Source: an uncultured Mesorhizobium sp. (lineage in GTDB: Bacteria; Pseudomonadota; Alphaproteobacteria; Rhizobiales; Rhizobiaceae). From it: DNA of 64,000 nucleotides. Under the pieces are notes generated by a model. It did not search any database. It had not been told where the DNA came from and saw only the letters and a program-made list of their open reading frames with translations. Position 1 is the stretch's first letter, and each line of letters begins with the position of its first letter. Shown here one piece after another: positions 19,599-27,939 of this stretch. The translations under genes and the position numbers were made by a program. The stretch lies in contig CALFXR010000207.1 in assembly GCA_937958475.1 (NCBI GenBank), forward strand, positions 1 through 64,000, in the 5' to 3' direction.

Positions 19599-20993
19599 TT
19601 GAGCACGGACAGCGCCGGCCGCGAGCCGGGCGGGAACGCCACAACAGTGTCGACTGGGAAAGACGCTGCGCGAACGCGCGCCGTGATCGTCGTTCCGGTA
19701 TTGACGAAACAGGCCCGCACCGAAGAAGACGCCGCGCAGGGCAGGCCGCGACTCACCCGCTCGCCGGAAGCCCGCCGCGAGGAGGCCGTCGGTCTGGCGC
19801 TGGCGATCGATCTCGATCCCGCACATGCAGTCATCGTTCCGATCGCCGATCCGAAACCGGCGACCCTGCTCGGCTCGGGCAAGGTTTTAGAGATCGCGGA
19901 GATGGTTGGGGGGGCGGGGGCGGAGCTCGTCGTCGTTGATCATCCACTGTCTCCGGTGCAGCAGCGGAACCTGGAAAAGGAGCTGAATGCGAAGGTGCTC
20001 GACCGCACCGGCATCATCCTCGAGATCTTCGGCCGCCGGGCGCGGACCAAGGAGGGCGCGCTGCAGGTCGAACTCGCCCATCTCAACTACCAGAAGGGTC
20101 GCCTCGTGCGCAGCTGGACGCACCTCGAGCGCCAGCGCGGCGGTGCCGGCTTCCTGGGCGGCCCCGGCGAAACGCAGATCGAGGCCGACCGCCGCGTCCT
20201 CCAGGACAAGATCGTCAAGCTGAAGCGCGAACTGGAGACCGTTCGGCGCACGCGCGACCTGCACCGCTCCAAGCGCAAGAAGGTGCCGTTCCCGATCGTC
20301 GCCATCGTCGGCTATACCAACGCCGGAAAATCAACGCTTTTCAACAGGTTGACCGGTGCCGGGGTGCTCGCCGAGGACATGCTCTTCGCCACGCTCGACC
20401 CGACTCTCAGGCGCGTGCGCCTGCCGCACGGCACGACCGCGATCATGTCGGACACGGTCGGTTTCATCTCGGACCTGCCGACGCATCTGGTCGCCGCCTT
20501 CCGCGCCACGCTGGAAGAGGTGGTCGAGGCGGATCTCATCATCCATCTGCGCGACATTTCTGACCCGGACACGGCGGCGCAGGCCGAGGACGTCGAACGC
20601 ATCCTCGGCGATCTCGGCGTCGACGCCAGCGACAGGAAGCGCGTCATCGAGGTCTGGAACAAGATCGACCGGCTGGAAGAATCGGCCCGGCATCGACTGC
20701 TCGAAGAGCAGTCGGAAGGCGCGGACACGCCGCCGATCGCCATTTCGGCCATCACCGGCGAAGGAATCGGCGCGCTGGTGGCCGTGATCGAGGAGCGCGT
20801 CGCCGGTTCCCTGCGGCCGATGACGGTGACGCTGGGTCCGCAGCAGCACAAACTCATCGACTGGGTCTACCGCAACAGCGCGGTCGTCGGCCGCGAGGAC
20901 CATGACGACGGCAGCGTCACGCTGGTACTCAGCGTGACGGATGCGACCCAGCACGAACTCGAATCGAGAATGTCGAGCAGAAGCAGCGGGTAG
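19599..20993 (+). CDS. hflX: Ribosome-associated GTPase HflX
   Basis: 464 residues from a TTG that directly abuts the hfq stop (TGATTG). A GTG at 19647 is an alternative start, because the first 16 codons are not conserved. The N-terminal HflX domain contains ATLLGSGKV and the nucleotide-binding GGPGETQIEADRR segment. The G domain has G1 GYTNAGKSTLFN, G3 SDTVGFISDLPTHL and G4 NKID. HflX splits stalled ribosomes after stress. The hfq-hflX order is widely conserved. It converges on mazG with 6 bases between the stops. Confidence 0.93.
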   Translation: MSTDSAGREPGGNATTVSTGKDAARTRAVIVVPVLTKQARTEEDAAQGRPRLTRSPEARREEAVGLALAIDLDPAHAVIVPIADPKPATLLGSGKVLEIAEMVGGAGAELVVVDHPLSPVQQRNLEKELNAKVLDRTGIILEIFGRRARTKEGALQVELAHLNYQKGRLVRSWTHLERQRGGAGFLGGPGETQIEADRRVLQDKIVKLKRELETVRRTRDLHRSKRKKVPFPIVAIVGYTNAGKSTLFNRLTGAGVLAEDMLFATLDPTLRRVRLPHGTTAIMSDTVGFISDLPTHLVAAFRATLEEVVEADLIIHLRDISDPDTAAQAEDVERILGDLGVDASDRKRVIEVWNKIDRLEESARHRLLEEQSEGADTPPIAISAITGEGIGALVAVIEERVAGSLRPMTVTLGPQQHKLIDWVYRNSAVVGREDHDDGSVTLVLSVTDATQHELESRMSSRSSG

Positions 20994-20999
20994 AACGAT

Positions 21000-21824
21000 T
21001 TACTTCGTGCGTTTCGCGAGCTGCCAGAGGCGCTCCATCTCGACCAGATCGGTTTCTTCGAGCGTGCGTCCGGACGTCGTCAGCGCATGCTCCATGTGAT
21101 GGAATCGCGAACGGAACTTGTCGTTGGTTCCTCGCAGCGCCGATTCGGCGTCGATGCCGAGGTGGCGGCCGAAATTGACCAATGAAAACAGGACGTCACC
21201 GAACTCGTCGGTGATCGCGGCGCGATCGGCGCCGTCGATGGCTTCGCGCAATTCGCCGATCTCCTCGGCGATCTTGTCGAGGATCGGCTTCGCCTCCTTC
21301 CAGTCGAAGCCGACTTGGGCCGCCTTCTCCTGAAGTTTCTGCGCGCGGGACAGGGCGGGCAGGGCGACGGGCACCCCGTCGAGGAACCCGTGGCCGGCCT
21401 CCTCGGGCGGCAAGCCACGCGCCGCGCGGGCCGCGCGCCTGGCGGCCTTCTCCTCGCCCTTGATGCGGTTCCACATGCCCTTGGCCGAACCGGCGGCGCG
21501 CGCTTCGGCATCGCCGAAGACGTGGGGATGACGCCGGATCATCTTCTCGGTGATCGCCTGGACGACGTCGCCGAAGGCGAACTCGCCTTCCTCCTCGGCC
21601 ATGCGCGAATGGTAGACGACCTGGAGAAGCAGGTCGCCGAGTTCGTCGCGCAGGTCGTCGAGATCGCCGCGCTCGATGGCGTCGGCGACCTCATAGGCCT
21701 CCTCGATCGTATAGGGCGCGATGGTACCGAAATCCTGCTCGAGATCCCACGGGCAGCCGGTCCCGGGCGTGCGCAGCGCCGCCATGATCTCGAGGAGCCG
21801 TGCGATGTCGCGGGAAGGTTGCAT
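21000..21824 (-). CDS. mazG: Nucleoside triphosphate pyrophosphohydrolase MazG
   Basis: 274 residues with two MazG domains. The first (about 15-120) has CPWDLEQDFGTI and the metal-binding EEAYEVADAIERGD ... DELGDLLLQVVYH. The second (about 175-265) has EEIGELREAI ... EFGDVLFSLVNFGRH. It hydrolyses noncanonical and excess NTPs to NMPs. The linker is Ala/Arg-rich. It lies 136 bp downstream of moaB on the same strand, so it could be read through from the ubi-moaB operon or have its own promoter. Confidence 0.93.
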   Translation of the reverse strand: MQPSRDIARLLEIMAALRTPGTGCPWDLEQDFGTIAPYTIEEAYEVADAIERGDLDDLRDELGDLLLQVVYHSRMAEEEGEFAFGDVVQAITEKMIRRHPHVFGDAEARAAGSAKGMWNRIKGEEKAARRAARAARGLPPEEAGHGFLDGVPVALPALSRAQKLQEKAAQVGFDWKEAKPILDKIAEEIGELREAIDGADRAAITDEFGDVLFSLVNFGRHLGIDAESALRGTNDKFRSRFHHMEHALTTSGRTLEETDLVEMERLWQLAKRTK

Positions 21825-21960
21825 GGCCGGACCCTATCGTGGCCGGCGGCCCGCCAACACCGGACTTCGCCGCACGCGCTGCCTTTTCCACAGTTCGGGG
21901 ACGCCGCCGCGCGTCCCGGCGCATGGCGTCGTCGGCGGAGGCAGGTGGACCGCTACCGGA

Positions 21961-22479
21961 TCAGTTCCGCGCCGCGGCCGTGAGCGCGCCGGCGCCGATC
22001 AGTTCCAGGCAGTAGGGGATGGCGGGGAACACGGCGCGCAGGCAGACGTCGATCGAAGCCGGCTTCCCCGGCAGGTTGACGATCAGCGTCCTGCCGCGCA
22101 CGCCCGCCGTCTGCCGGGACAGGATCGCGGTCGGCACGTGCTTCAGGCTTTCCTGGCGCATCATCTCGCCGAAGCCCGGAAGTTCCATCGTCATCACCTG
22201 GCGCATGGCTTCCGGCGTCAGATCGCGCGGCGACGGCCCGGTGCCGCCCGAGGTGAAGATCAGGTCGACCTTATCCTCGTCGCAGAGCCTGACGAGGATG
22301 TCGCGTACGCTGTCTATGCCATCAGGGACGATCTGGCGCGTGATCATGCACGGCGAACCGACGGCGCGGCGCAGCCAGTCCTCGACGGCCGGACCGCTCA
22401 GATCCTCGTATTCGCCCCGGCTCGCCCGGTCGGAGACGGTGACGATGGCGATCCTGGTCGTCGGCATTGTGTCGTTCAT
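21961..22479 (-). CDS. moaB: Molybdopterin adenylyltransferase-type protein MoaB
   Basis: 172 residues, MoaB/Mog fold: IAIVTVSDRASRGEYEDLSG at the N-terminus, then IFTSGGTGPSPRDLTPEA, the conserved molybdopterin-binding core. It adenylates molybdopterin before molybdate insertion. The ATG at 22479 overlaps the ubiV stop (ATGA); an ATG four codons later is also possible. Coupling to ubiTUV and closeness to narG, which needs Mo-bisMGD, suggest a dedicated supply of cofactor under anaerobic conditions. Confidence 0.88.
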   Translation of the reverse strand: MNDTMPTTRIAIVTVSDRASRGEYEDLSGPAVEDWLRRAVGSPCMITRQIVPDGIDSVRDILVRLCDEDKVDLIFTSGGTGPSPRDLTPEAMRQVMTMELPGFGEMMRQESLKHVPTAILSRQTAGVRGRTLIVNLPGKPASIDVCLRAVFPAIPYCLELIGAGALTAAARN

Positions 22480-23375
22480 GCGGCTTGCGGGCTCCTGCAG
22501 CCCGGCGCGCCGAAGGCGAATCCGTCGACCATCGTGCCGGGAAGGTCCAGGCAGGATAGCAGGAATCGCGCCTGTTCGGGCGTTTCCTTGCCGTCGAGGA
22601 GATCGCGGTAGATCTTCGCCACCGCGACCATGTCGGCCGTATGCGGCGACAGGCGAAGGCGCGAAATGCCGAGACCGGTCAACTCCGCAGAACCCAGGCA
22701 GAGCACATGGACCTGGCTCGACAGCGTCTGCACGCCGTTGATGGCGAGGAACTTCTGGTCGTCGAGCGTGTCGACGGCGAGGCCGTCCGGATCCTGTTCG
22801 CACATGAAGCGGCAGGAATCCTTGTGCAGGCCGTGCATGCGGGCGTGATAGCAGCGGCCGGAGATCGCCAGCGGCAGGCGGCCGAATGCGAAGGCCTCGA
22901 ATTCGACGCCGGTGCTGCGCTTCGCCATGCCGGCAAGGGCGCCGAGCGCCAGTTCGACCGGCGGGCAGATCGTGCGGGCGCCACGCGCCGCGAGGAAAGC
23001 GGCTGCCGCCTCGTTGTAGACGTTGAGGAACGGGCCGGTGACGAACGGGCGGCCGTTCCGCCAGCGCAGTGCGGTGAAGTCGTTGACTTCGACGAGCCTG
23101 TCCTCGCCGCATAGTTCCTCGATGCTGCGGCGTTCGCGCACCGTCGCCGGCGCTGCGAGCGTCGAGAGGACCACTTCCTTGCCGCCGCGCTCGAGACGCT
23201 CGATGATCTCAGGCCAGGCCGCGTCGGTGAAGGGCATGCGCTTGCCGCAGACGGTCTCGCCGACATGGACGCGGTCGACCGGCGCTTCGTCGGCGATGCG
23301 CCGGTAGAAGTCGAGCAGCCTGTCGGCGGACCAGTGGAAGAAGACGGGGCCGAGCGTCAGCGAAACTCCGGACAT
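22476..23375 (-). CDS. ubiV: Anaerobic ubiquinone biosynthesis protein UbiV (peptidase U32 family)
   Basis: 299 residues. The cluster cysteines seen in E. coli UbiV are matched by C43 (GETVCGKR), C175, C188 and C192 (GRCYHARMHG then SCRFMC), predicted to hold a [4Fe-4S] cluster. UbiV and UbiU form a heterodimer that hydroxylates ubiquinone precursors without oxygen, using prephenate as oxygen donor. The true start is ATG 23375; the frame is open much further upstream but that part is the shadow of ubiU. It starts 2 bases after the ubiU stop. Confidence 0.93.
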   Translation of the reverse strand: MSGVSLTLGPVFFHWSADRLLDFYRRIADEAPVDRVHVGETVCGKRMPFTDAAWPEIIERLERGGKEVVLSTLAAPATVRERRSIEELCGEDRLVEVNDFTALRWRNGRPFVTGPFLNVYNEAAAAFLAARGARTICPPVELALGALAGMAKRSTGVEFEAFAFGRLPLAISGRCYHARMHGLHKDSCRFMCEQDPDGLAVDTLDDQKFLAINGVQTLSSQVHVLCLGSAELTGLGISRLRLSPHTADMVAVAKIYRDLLDGKETPEQARFLLSCLDLPGTMVDGFAFGAPGCRSPQAA

Positions 23376-23377
23376 GC

Positions 23378-24361
23378 CTACCTCCAGGTCTTCTTGTAGG
23401 CGCCCGTCGTCTGGCGTCCGCCTTCGGACTGCGCCGCGAGCAACCTGTCGATCTCGATCGCTTCGCCGCCCGCCTCGACGGCGTCGACCGCCCGGCGGAA
23501 TGCGCGCACGACGTCGCCGACATAGCCCTTGCCGCGCTGGCGCCCCTCGATCTTCATGGCGGTGACGCCCGCGGCCTTCAATGCCGCGAGCATCGAACCG
23601 GCGTTGAGGCTGACCGGATCCTCGAACAGGTGCGAGGTCTGCCCGCCGGCCTTGAACAGCCCCTTGCACAGCGTCGGATAGCCGGCCGGCGCACCCGGCG
23701 CGTAGCGGTCGATGGTGAATCCGCCCAGCCGGGCCGTGGTGCCCTGCGCCGACTCCGAATAGTCGACGAACTCCGGCGGCGAACAGACGCCGTTGAGATT
23801 GGGCGATTTGCCGGTGGCATAGGATGAGAGGTAGCAGCGGCCTTCCGTCATCACGCAGAGTCCGCCGAAGACGAAGACCTCCGTCTCGACCTCGATGGCG
23901 CGGTTCAGCGCGGCGATCTCCTGGACCGAGAGCACGCGCGGCAACACGACACGATGGATGCCGAAGGCGTCGGCATAGAAGGCGATGGCCTCGGGCGTCG
24001 CCGCCGCGGCCTGGACCGACAGGTGCAGCCTGACGTCGGGGTGGGCGCGCGCCATGTGGTCGAGCACGGCGAGGTCGGCGGCGATCACGGCATCGGCGCC
24101 GCAGCGCACCGCGGTGTCGACAGCCTGCCGCCAGCGATCGATCTCGCCGACCCGGGCAAAGGTATTGATGGCGACCAGCACCCGGGCGCCGTGGCCGTGG
24201 GCGAAGCGCACGCCTTCGGCGAGTTCCGCGGGCGAAAAATTGAGGCCGGGGAAATTGCGCGCGTTGGTGTCGTCGCGAAATCCGCAATAGACGGCGTCCG
24301 CACCCGCCTCGACGGCGGCTCGCAAGGTGGCGGGGGTGCCCGCCGGGCAGACCAGTTCCAT
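23378..24361 (-). CDS. ubiU: Anaerobic ubiquinone biosynthesis protein UbiU (peptidase U32 family)
   Basis: 327 residues beginning MELVCPAGTPATLRAAVEAG. Cysteines C169, C176, C193 and C232 fall at the positions given for the [4Fe-4S] ligands of E. coli UbiU, in FGGLCVMTEGRC, NLNGVC and YPTLCKGLF. It partners UbiV in oxygen-independent ring hydroxylation. ATG 24361 was chosen because homology starts there. It lies 11 bases downstream of ubiT in a tight ubiT-ubiU-ubiV-moaB operon. Confidence 0.94.
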   Translation of the reverse strand: MELVCPAGTPATLRAAVEAGADAVYCGFRDDTNARNFPGLNFSPAELAEGVRFAHGHGARVLVAINTFARVGEIDRWRQAVDTAVRCGADAVIAADLAVLDHMARAHPDVRLHLSVQAAAATPEAIAFYADAFGIHRVVLPRVLSVQEIAALNRAIEVETEVFVFGGLCVMTEGRCYLSSYATGKSPNLNGVCSPPEFVDYSESAQGTTARLGGFTIDRYAPGAPAGYPTLCKGLFKAGGQTSHLFEDPVSLNAGSMLAALKAAGVTAMKIEGRQRGKGYVGDVVRAFRRAVDAVEAGGEAIEIDRLLAAQSEGGRQTTGAYKKTWR

Positions 24362-24372
24362 CGGCAATTCCT

Positions 24373-24921
24373 TCAGGGTTCCTGCCGGCTTGCGGCCGGC
24401 TGCACGGCGAGGATGCGTCGGGCGGCGTCGAGGCCGCCGAGGATGCCCGAATCCGCGATGCGGGCGAGGGCGCCCGTCAGACCCAGCAGGTCCGCCGGTT
24501 TCAGTTCCGCGTCCTCGATCGTGTTGCGCAATGCCAGGACCGCCTCGGTCCGGCCGCTGATCGTGACGATGCGGCGGAAGAACAGCGCGTCGCCGTCCAT
24601 GGTTCCGTCGAGAAGGCCGAGCAGCATCAGGATCGGGCCGCGCACCACCACCGGTGCGTTGGCGCCGTCCTCCTTGCCGACGACACGAACCAGCGAACGT
24701 TCCCCGTCGGGGACGATGGTAAAGGCGAAGCCGAGGTCGGTCGGATCGATGAAGAATCGCTCCCTGGAGAACTCGCCGAGCCGGTCGAAGATCCCGGGCT
24801 TGCGCCGGGCCAGCGCGCGCAGCGCGCCGGTCAGCAGCGGACCGGCCGGAAGGAAGGCGAGGGGCGGCAGAAGGCGGACGATTCCCGGAAGTCTGGCTTC
24901 GACGATTTCGGCCGCCATCAT
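24373..24921 (-). CDS. ubiT: Anaerobic ubiquinone biosynthesis accessory factor UbiT (SCP2 domain)
   Basis: 182 residues. An SCP2 sterol-carrier-like lipid-binding domain spans roughly residues 40-140, with FTIVPDGERSLVRVV and a hydrophobic MLLGLLDGTMDGDALFF segment. In E. coli UbiT binds prenylated intermediates and is needed for anaerobic ubiquinone synthesis. It is the first gene of the operon. Two consecutive ATG codons (24921 and 24918) are possible starts. An FNR-family palindrome lies about 150 bp upstream. Confidence 0.88.
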   Translation of the reverse strand: MMAAEIVEARLPGIVRLLPPLAFLPAGPLLTGALRALARRKPGIFDRLGEFSRERFFIDPTDLGFAFTIVPDGERSLVRVVGKEDGANAPVVVRGPILMLLGLLDGTMDGDALFFRRIVTISGRTEAVLALRNTIEDAELKPADLLGLTGALARIADSGILGGLDAARRILAVQPAASRQEP

Positions 24922-25254
24922 GGTCTCCCGGGTTGTCCTGACCCGCCAAGAACTAGGATCGAACGAGCCGCCCCGGCTTGTCCTGGATCATGGACGGCAG
25001 CGAATTCCTCGTTTCCGACTGCACGAGCGGCAGCGGTTCGGGGCAACCTATCCGACGCGGGCATGCGCTCTTTGCGCGGGCGCAATGTTCTCGGTGCTGC
25101 CGCGTGGCATGGGCAGCCGAAGGCAGGCCGGACGGAACCGCCCGGATCGGAGTGCGAATGGACGGGAAGCGGGCGTTTCGCCGCGCATGCGGTGTTCCGG
25201 GACCAGGGCTCCCGCGCCTCCCCTCCGGAATCGTCAGACAGCGGTCTTGATCGC
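24922..25254. other. Divergent ubiT/ubiD intergenic region
   Basis: 333 bp between the divergent starts of ubiT and ubiD, with no convincing small gene. It holds the palindrome at 25072-25085. On the ubiT side a GGATAGGTT stretch lies about where a -10 would fall for an activator centred 41.5 bp upstream of the start point; no comparable -10 is seen towards ubiD at that distance. Confidence 0.6.
25072..25085. promoter_or_regulatory. FNR/FixK/NnrR-family box between ubiT and ubiD
   Basis: TTGCG-CGGG-CGCAA, a perfect dyad in the 14-bp FNR-family geometry. It fits the TTG(A/C)...(T/G)CAA pattern of FixK2- and NnrR-type regulators. It is centred 157 bp from the ubiT start and 177 bp from the ubiD start, so it could serve either or both operons. 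Confidence 0.65.
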
Positions 25255-26754
25255 ATGCACCGTCGCTCGCTTCCGCCCTTCGCCAGTCTTTCCTCGTTCC
25301 TCGATCATCTGCGCCGAGAAGGCGAGGTCCGCGCGATCTCGGCGCCGGTCGCCATGGCGCTCGAACTCACCGAACTGCATCGGCGCGTCATCGCGCGGAG
25401 TGGGCCGGTGCTGCACATCGAAAACCCGACGGTCGGCACCGGCACGGTCGCGTCGATGCAGGTCGTGACCAACCTGTTCGGCACCGTCGCGCGCGTCGCC
25501 GCGGGCCTCGGCACGACGCCTGCGGGCCTCGCCGACCTCGGCGAACTGCTGGCCTGGCTGCGGTCGCCGCAGCCGCCGCAGTCCTTGCGCGACGCGCGCG
25601 ACATGCTGCCCGCAGCGCGCGCGGCGCTGATGGCGCGGCCCAGGAAGGTCGGCCCGCCGCGCGACCTCCGTGACGTCGATCCAGATTTCGCACTCCTGCC
25701 GGTGCAGACATGCTGGCCGGGCGATGCCGGGCCGCTGATCACCTGGCCGCTGGTGGTCACGCGGGCGCCGGGCGACGACGATCCGGCGACTTACAATCTC
25801 GGCGTCTACCGCATGCAGGTTCTCGACCGCGACCGCGCCATCGTGCGCTGGCTGCCGATGCGCGGCGGCGCGGCGCACCATCGCGCCTGGCGGGCGAAGG
25901 GCGCCGACATGCCGGTGGCCGTGGTGATCGGCGCCGACCCGGCGACGATGCTTGCCGCGGTCATGCCGTCGCCCGAGGGCGTGTCCGAACTCGGCCTCGC
26001 CGGACTGATCAACGACCGGCGCGCCGCGATCGCGCCCTGCGCGGCCATCCCGTTGCATGTCCCCGCCAGCGCCGAGATCGTGCTCGAAGGAACCGTCTCG
26101 GCGACGGAAACGGCGGTCGAGGGGCCGTTCGGCGACCATACCGGCTACTACAATTCGCCCGATCGCTATCCCGTCTTCACGCTGAAGCGGCTGCGCATGC
26201 GCGACGGCGCCTGTTACCTCACCACCTTCACCGGACGGGCCCCCGACGAGCCGTCGGTCATCGGCGAGGCGCTGCTCGAATTGTTCAAGCCGCTGCTCAG
26301 GCGACAGATCCCGGAAATCCTCGACGTCTGGTTGCCGCCGGAAGCCTGTTCCTATCGCATCGCCGTCGTCTCCATCGACAAGCGTTACCCGGGCCAGGCG
26401 CGCCGGGTGATGATGGGTTTCTGGTCGCTGCTGCCGCAGTTCTCGATGACCAAGATCGTCATCGTCGTCGACGGCGACGTCGACATCCGTTCCTGGGCCG
26501 AGATCATGTGGGCGGTGGCGACGCGCATGGACCCCTCGCGCGACCTCGTCACGATCGACCGCACGCCGGTCGACCAGCTCGACTTCGCCTCGCCGCTCGA
26601 AGGGCTGGGCGGCAAGCTCGGCATCGATGCCACCCGCAAGATCGGCGCCGAGACGAGCCGCGACTGGGGCGTCGGGCTGCTCATGGACCGCGAGGTCGCC
26701 GAGCGGGTCACGCGGCGGTGGACGGAGATCTTTCCGGAGGACGCACATGGCTGA
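25255..26754 (+). CDS. ubiD: UbiD-family prenylated-FMN-dependent decarboxylase
   Basis: 499 residues, the usual UbiD length. Family motifs include PVQTCWPGDAGPLITWPLV, YNLGVYRMQVLDRDR, EGPFGDHTGYYNSPDRYPVF with the catalytic Glu, and DVWLPPEACSYRIAVVSI. UbiD decarboxylates 3-octaprenyl-4-hydroxybenzoate in ubiquinone synthesis using prFMN made by UbiX, whose gene overlaps its end. ATG 25255 starts the conserved N-terminus. A decarboxylase for another aromatic acid cannot be excluded, but the ubiTUV neighbours favour quinone synthesis. Confidence 0.9.
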   Translation: MHRRSLPPFASLSSFLDHLRREGEVRAISAPVAMALELTELHRRVIARSGPVLHIENPTVGTGTVASMQVVTNLFGTVARVAAGLGTTPAGLADLGELLAWLRSPQPPQSLRDARDMLPAARAALMARPRKVGPPRDLRDVDPDFALLPVQTCWPGDAGPLITWPLVVTRAPGDDDPATYNLGVYRMQVLDRDRAIVRWLPMRGGAAHHRAWRAKGADMPVAVVIGADPATMLAAVMPSPEGVSELGLAGLINDRRAAIAPCAAIPLHVPASAEIVLEGTVSATETAVEGPFGDHTGYYNSPDRYPVFTLKRLRMRDGACYLTTFTGRAPDEPSVIGEALLELFKPLLRRQIPEILDVWLPPEACSYRIAVVSIDKRYPGQARRVMMGFWSLLPQFSMTKIVIVVDGDVDIRSWAEIMWAVATRMDPSRDLVTIDRTPVDQLDFASPLEGLGGKLGIDATRKIGAETSRDWGVGLLMDREVAERVTRRWTEIFPEDAHG

Positions 26755-27334
26755 AACGGCAACAAGGCGCCTCGTCGTCGGTGTCACCGGCGCTTCCGGC
26801 GCTGTGCTGGCGCTGGAGACGCTGCGGCTGCTCGGCGCGGCGGGAATCGAGACGCATCTCGTCGTCTCGCGCGGCGCGCGCATGACGATCGTCCACGAGC
26901 TGGGGGCGGACGGCATGGAACGACTCGCGACGGAAGCCGGACATGTGCATGCGCCGGACAATCTCGCCGCGCCGATCGCCAGCGGCTCGTTCCGCACTGC
27001 CGGCATGATCGTGGTGCCTTGTTCGATGCGCAGCCTGGCGGCGATGGCGCACGGGTTCGGCGACAATCTCGTCACGCGCGCCGCCGACGTCGTGCTCAAG
27101 GAGAAGCGGCGGCTGGTCGTCGCCCCGCGCGAGGCGCCGCTGCACGAGGGCCATCTGGAATCGATGTTGAAGCTGGCGCGCATGGGCGCGGTGATCGCGC
27201 CGCCGGTGCCGCCCTTCTACGCCCGCCCGGCGACGATGGAGGATCTCGTGCGCGAGATCGCCGCCCGTCTGGTCGGCTGGGCCGGCATCGACCCGGGCGG
27301 CGCGATGACGCGGTGGGGCGGGGCGAAGGCGTAG
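26747..27334 (+). CDS. ubiX: UbiX flavin prenyltransferase
   Basis: 195 residues. The N-terminal VVGVTGASGAVLALETLRLL is the FMN-binding loop, followed by GSFRTAGMIVVPCSMRSLAAMAHG, RAADVVLKEKRRLVVAPREAPLH and the C-terminal PPVPPFYARPATMEDLV that covers the active site. It makes prenylated FMN for UbiD. The ATG overlaps the ubiD stop by 8 bases, so the two are coupled. A longer frame from 26627 runs through the ubiD end and is not the real start. Confidence 0.93.
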   Translation: MAETATRRLVVGVTGASGAVLALETLRLLGAAGIETHLVVSRGARMTIVHELGADGMERLATEAGHVHAPDNLAAPIASGSFRTAGMIVVPCSMRSLAAMAHGFGDNLVTRAADVVLKEKRRLVVAPREAPLHEGHLESMLKLARMGAVIAPPVPPFYARPATMEDLVREIAARLVGWAGIDPGGAMTRWGGAKA

Positions 27335-27374
27335 GGACCGGTCAGGTCCCGCGAGCCCTGTCTGCCCGAGGGGT

Positions 27375-27743
27375 CTATTCCGATGGCAGCTCGGCCAGCG
27401 TCCGAAGCGCGCGCGAACCTTCGGCCGCGGCCGCCGCGATGTCGTCGAAGAGCCCGGCGATTTCGGCGAACACGCTGCGATCGGCCTCGGTGGCGACCAG
27501 TTCGTCGAGGTCCTTCAGGAAAGCGAGGATGGCCTCGATCCGCTCGCGCTGCCTGCGCGCGTCGGCAAGGTGGGCGCGCGCGGTGCGCCGTTCCTCAAGC
27601 GCGGCGAAACGGGCGAGTGCGGCGTCGAGGCGGGTGCGGCAGTCACAGTCGAGCTCGACGTCGCGGATCACCGCGGCGAGGCGGCGAAACGTCGTGTCGC
27701 CCGCGGGGCGGCGGCCGTGCGGCCGCGGGACACCGTTTTCCAT
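27375..27743 (-). CDS. Hypothetical helical protein
   Basis: 122 residues, family not recognised. After a short basic N-terminus (PRPHGRRPAG), a region with two adjacent cysteines (DCDCRTR) leads into long amphipathic helices rich in Ala, Glu, Asp and Arg. There is no signal peptide or membrane segment. The ATG has no visible Shine-Dalgarno. An FNR-family box centred at 27785.5 would put the start point at about 27744, only one base before the ATG, so the message may be leaderless. The opposite strand also has an open frame here, but that translation is Arg/Pro-rich shadow. Function unknown; possible link to the anaerobic genes around it. Confidence 0.55.
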   Translation of the reverse strand: MENGVPRPHGRRPAGDTTFRRLAAVIRDVELDCDCRTRLDAALARFAALEERRTARAHLADARRQRERIEAILAFLKDLDELVATEADRSVFAEIAGLFDDIAAAAAEGSRALRTLAELPSE

Positions 27744-27778
27744 GAAGGCAACGCTACAGGAGCCGGTGAGGGGAGTGT

Positions 27779-27792
27779 TTGCGCCGGCGCAA
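27779..27792. promoter_or_regulatory. FNR/FixK/NnrR-family box
   Basis: TTGCG-CCGG-CGCAA within the perfect 16-bp palindrome TTTGCGCCGGCGCAAA. It lies between a hypothetical gene on the minus strand (start 27743) and the DUF454 gene (start 27940). A TAGCGT stretch at 27751-27756 on the minus strand is at the expected -10 distance for a centre at -41.5. Confidence 0.6.
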
Positions 27793-27939
27793 AGTGTTCG
27801 CCGGTCGATCGGGCTTCATGGGCCGCGCGAACCGCCCTTGTGGCGCCGCGCGGATGGCCTATTTCTGGCGGGAACGTCGCGGTCTCGGCAAGGGACCGCA
27901 CAAGGTCGGCAAGGTCCGGAGAGGGCAGGAAGACGCGCG

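Noticed and set aside
24961..24977. TTGTC-CTGG-ATCAT near 24979 as an FNR box for ubiT
   Set aside because: It matches only 7 of 10 consensus bases, and a perfect dyad lies 90 bp away at 25072-25085.
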